A stretch of DNA of 64,000 nucleotides, taken from assembly GCF_947172395.1 (NCBI RefSeq), contig NC_069098.1, forward strand, positions 4,209,001-4,273,000, given 5' to 3'. The DNA is from Bicyclus anynana (taxonomy: Eukaryota > Arthropoda > Insecta > Lepidoptera > Nymphalidae). A model generated the notes under the pieces. The model was not told where the DNA came from and searched no databases. It saw only the letters and a program-made list of their open reading frames with translations. Position numbers and translations under genes: made by a program. This document shows, piece after piece, positions 63,377-64,000 of the stretch; the stretch's first letter is position 1, and every line of letters begins with the position of its first letter.

Positions 63377-63802
63377 AACTTATACGAGGGGGACGGCGCG
63401 TACGCAGTCCCCACTATCAAAAATTACGCGCCCGACTTATCCACATTAGGGATAATCGCAGAGGTCAACCCAACCGCAGTGCAATGGAAGGGCCTCGCTC
63501 TGGGGGAACCGCCTTCTTGATCACGGTGTCCCCTACGCCAGGTAAGTATGATTACATGCAGTACGGGAAAATACTTATACATTGTGACATAACAAAACGA
63601 TACTGCGTGGTAAAATGCAGGCGGTGCCATCTAGTTGACAGTTTGAAAACTTATTTAAGCAATGGCGGGCAAAGTCTTTCTTTTTCTCAATGGCGGGCCT
63701 TTAATTACTATGTGCGTGTGAATTGTGAAGTTACATATTTTTTAATAATACATATAGTTGAAATGAAATAAAATCAATGATAACAATAATTATTATGATA
63801 CT

Positions 63803-64000
63803 CCAGCTGGCCTATTCACTATTTTGGTCTTTATTATCAACCTATTAAAATAATCAACAAATCAATTGACAAAATGTCATCTACATACCATATGATATCC
63901 ACCAGCAGGCTAATTCACTATCATGAACGTATGCGAGTTGACATATACGAAATTGAGATTTTAAGTAACAAATGTCATCTGGTGCCTACTGGTGGAAATC
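63803..64000. mobile_element. MITE relative cut by the window edge
   Basis: It starts CAGCTGGCCTATTCACTATT as the 24475 element does, and continues with CATATGATATCCACCAGCAG and GACATATACGAAATTGAGAT to the last base. Confidence 0.55.

Overview
The window is animal nuclear DNA, almost certainly from a moth or butterfly (Lepidoptera). Its coding exons are short and have GT-AG borders. The DNA between them is AT-rich and packed with repeats of lepidopteran type: tRNA-derived SINEs, Helitron-like elements ending in CTAGT, hAT-like MITEs, truncated LINE tails and decayed Ty3/gypsy pieces. No bacterial operon, CRISPR array or rRNA is visible.

Three protein-coding genes can be followed. (1) Positions 454-22337, plus strand: the 3' part of an ATRX/XNP chromatin remodeller. 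Twenty-two exons code for 1050 residues covering a basic/acidic linker, the whole SNF2 ATPase and the C-terminal tail; the 5' exons lie before position 1. (2) Positions 27172-29877, plus strand: a complete, uninterrupted 901-codon REV1 gene (Y-family translesion dCMP transferase) with BRCT, N-digit, palm, little finger and C-terminal domains. (3) Positions 32658-59004, minus strand: a complete tubulin chaperone cofactor E-like gene (TBCEL), 461 residues in seven coding exons with leucine-rich repeats and a ubiquitin-like end. One of its introns is about 20 kb long. REV1 and TBCEL converge tail to tail. ATRX and REV1 are read in the same direction about 4.8 kb apart. Both act in replication-stress and genome maintenance, but nothing in the sequence shows shared control.

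The rest is intron and intergenic DNA made largely of mobile-element debris, listed family by family below. The most unusual locus is inside ATRX. The 3' end of the long helicase exon, together with its splice donor and the first intron bases, is repeated five times in tandem (15057-15857). The next acceptor is also duplicated, so that the upstream copy would add 18 in-frame residues. Other points of interest are a possible SUMO-interacting motif at the ATRX C-terminus, a REV1 that lacks introns and recognisable ubiquitin-binding motifs but has PIP-like boxes, a palindromic element with AATAAA near its loop just behind the TBCEL stop, a 129-bp in-frame duplicated ORF in the big TBCEL intron, and several near-perfect short palindromes.

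Exon borders were set by hand from splice consensus, reading phase and recalled similarity to the human proteins. No alignment or search was run.
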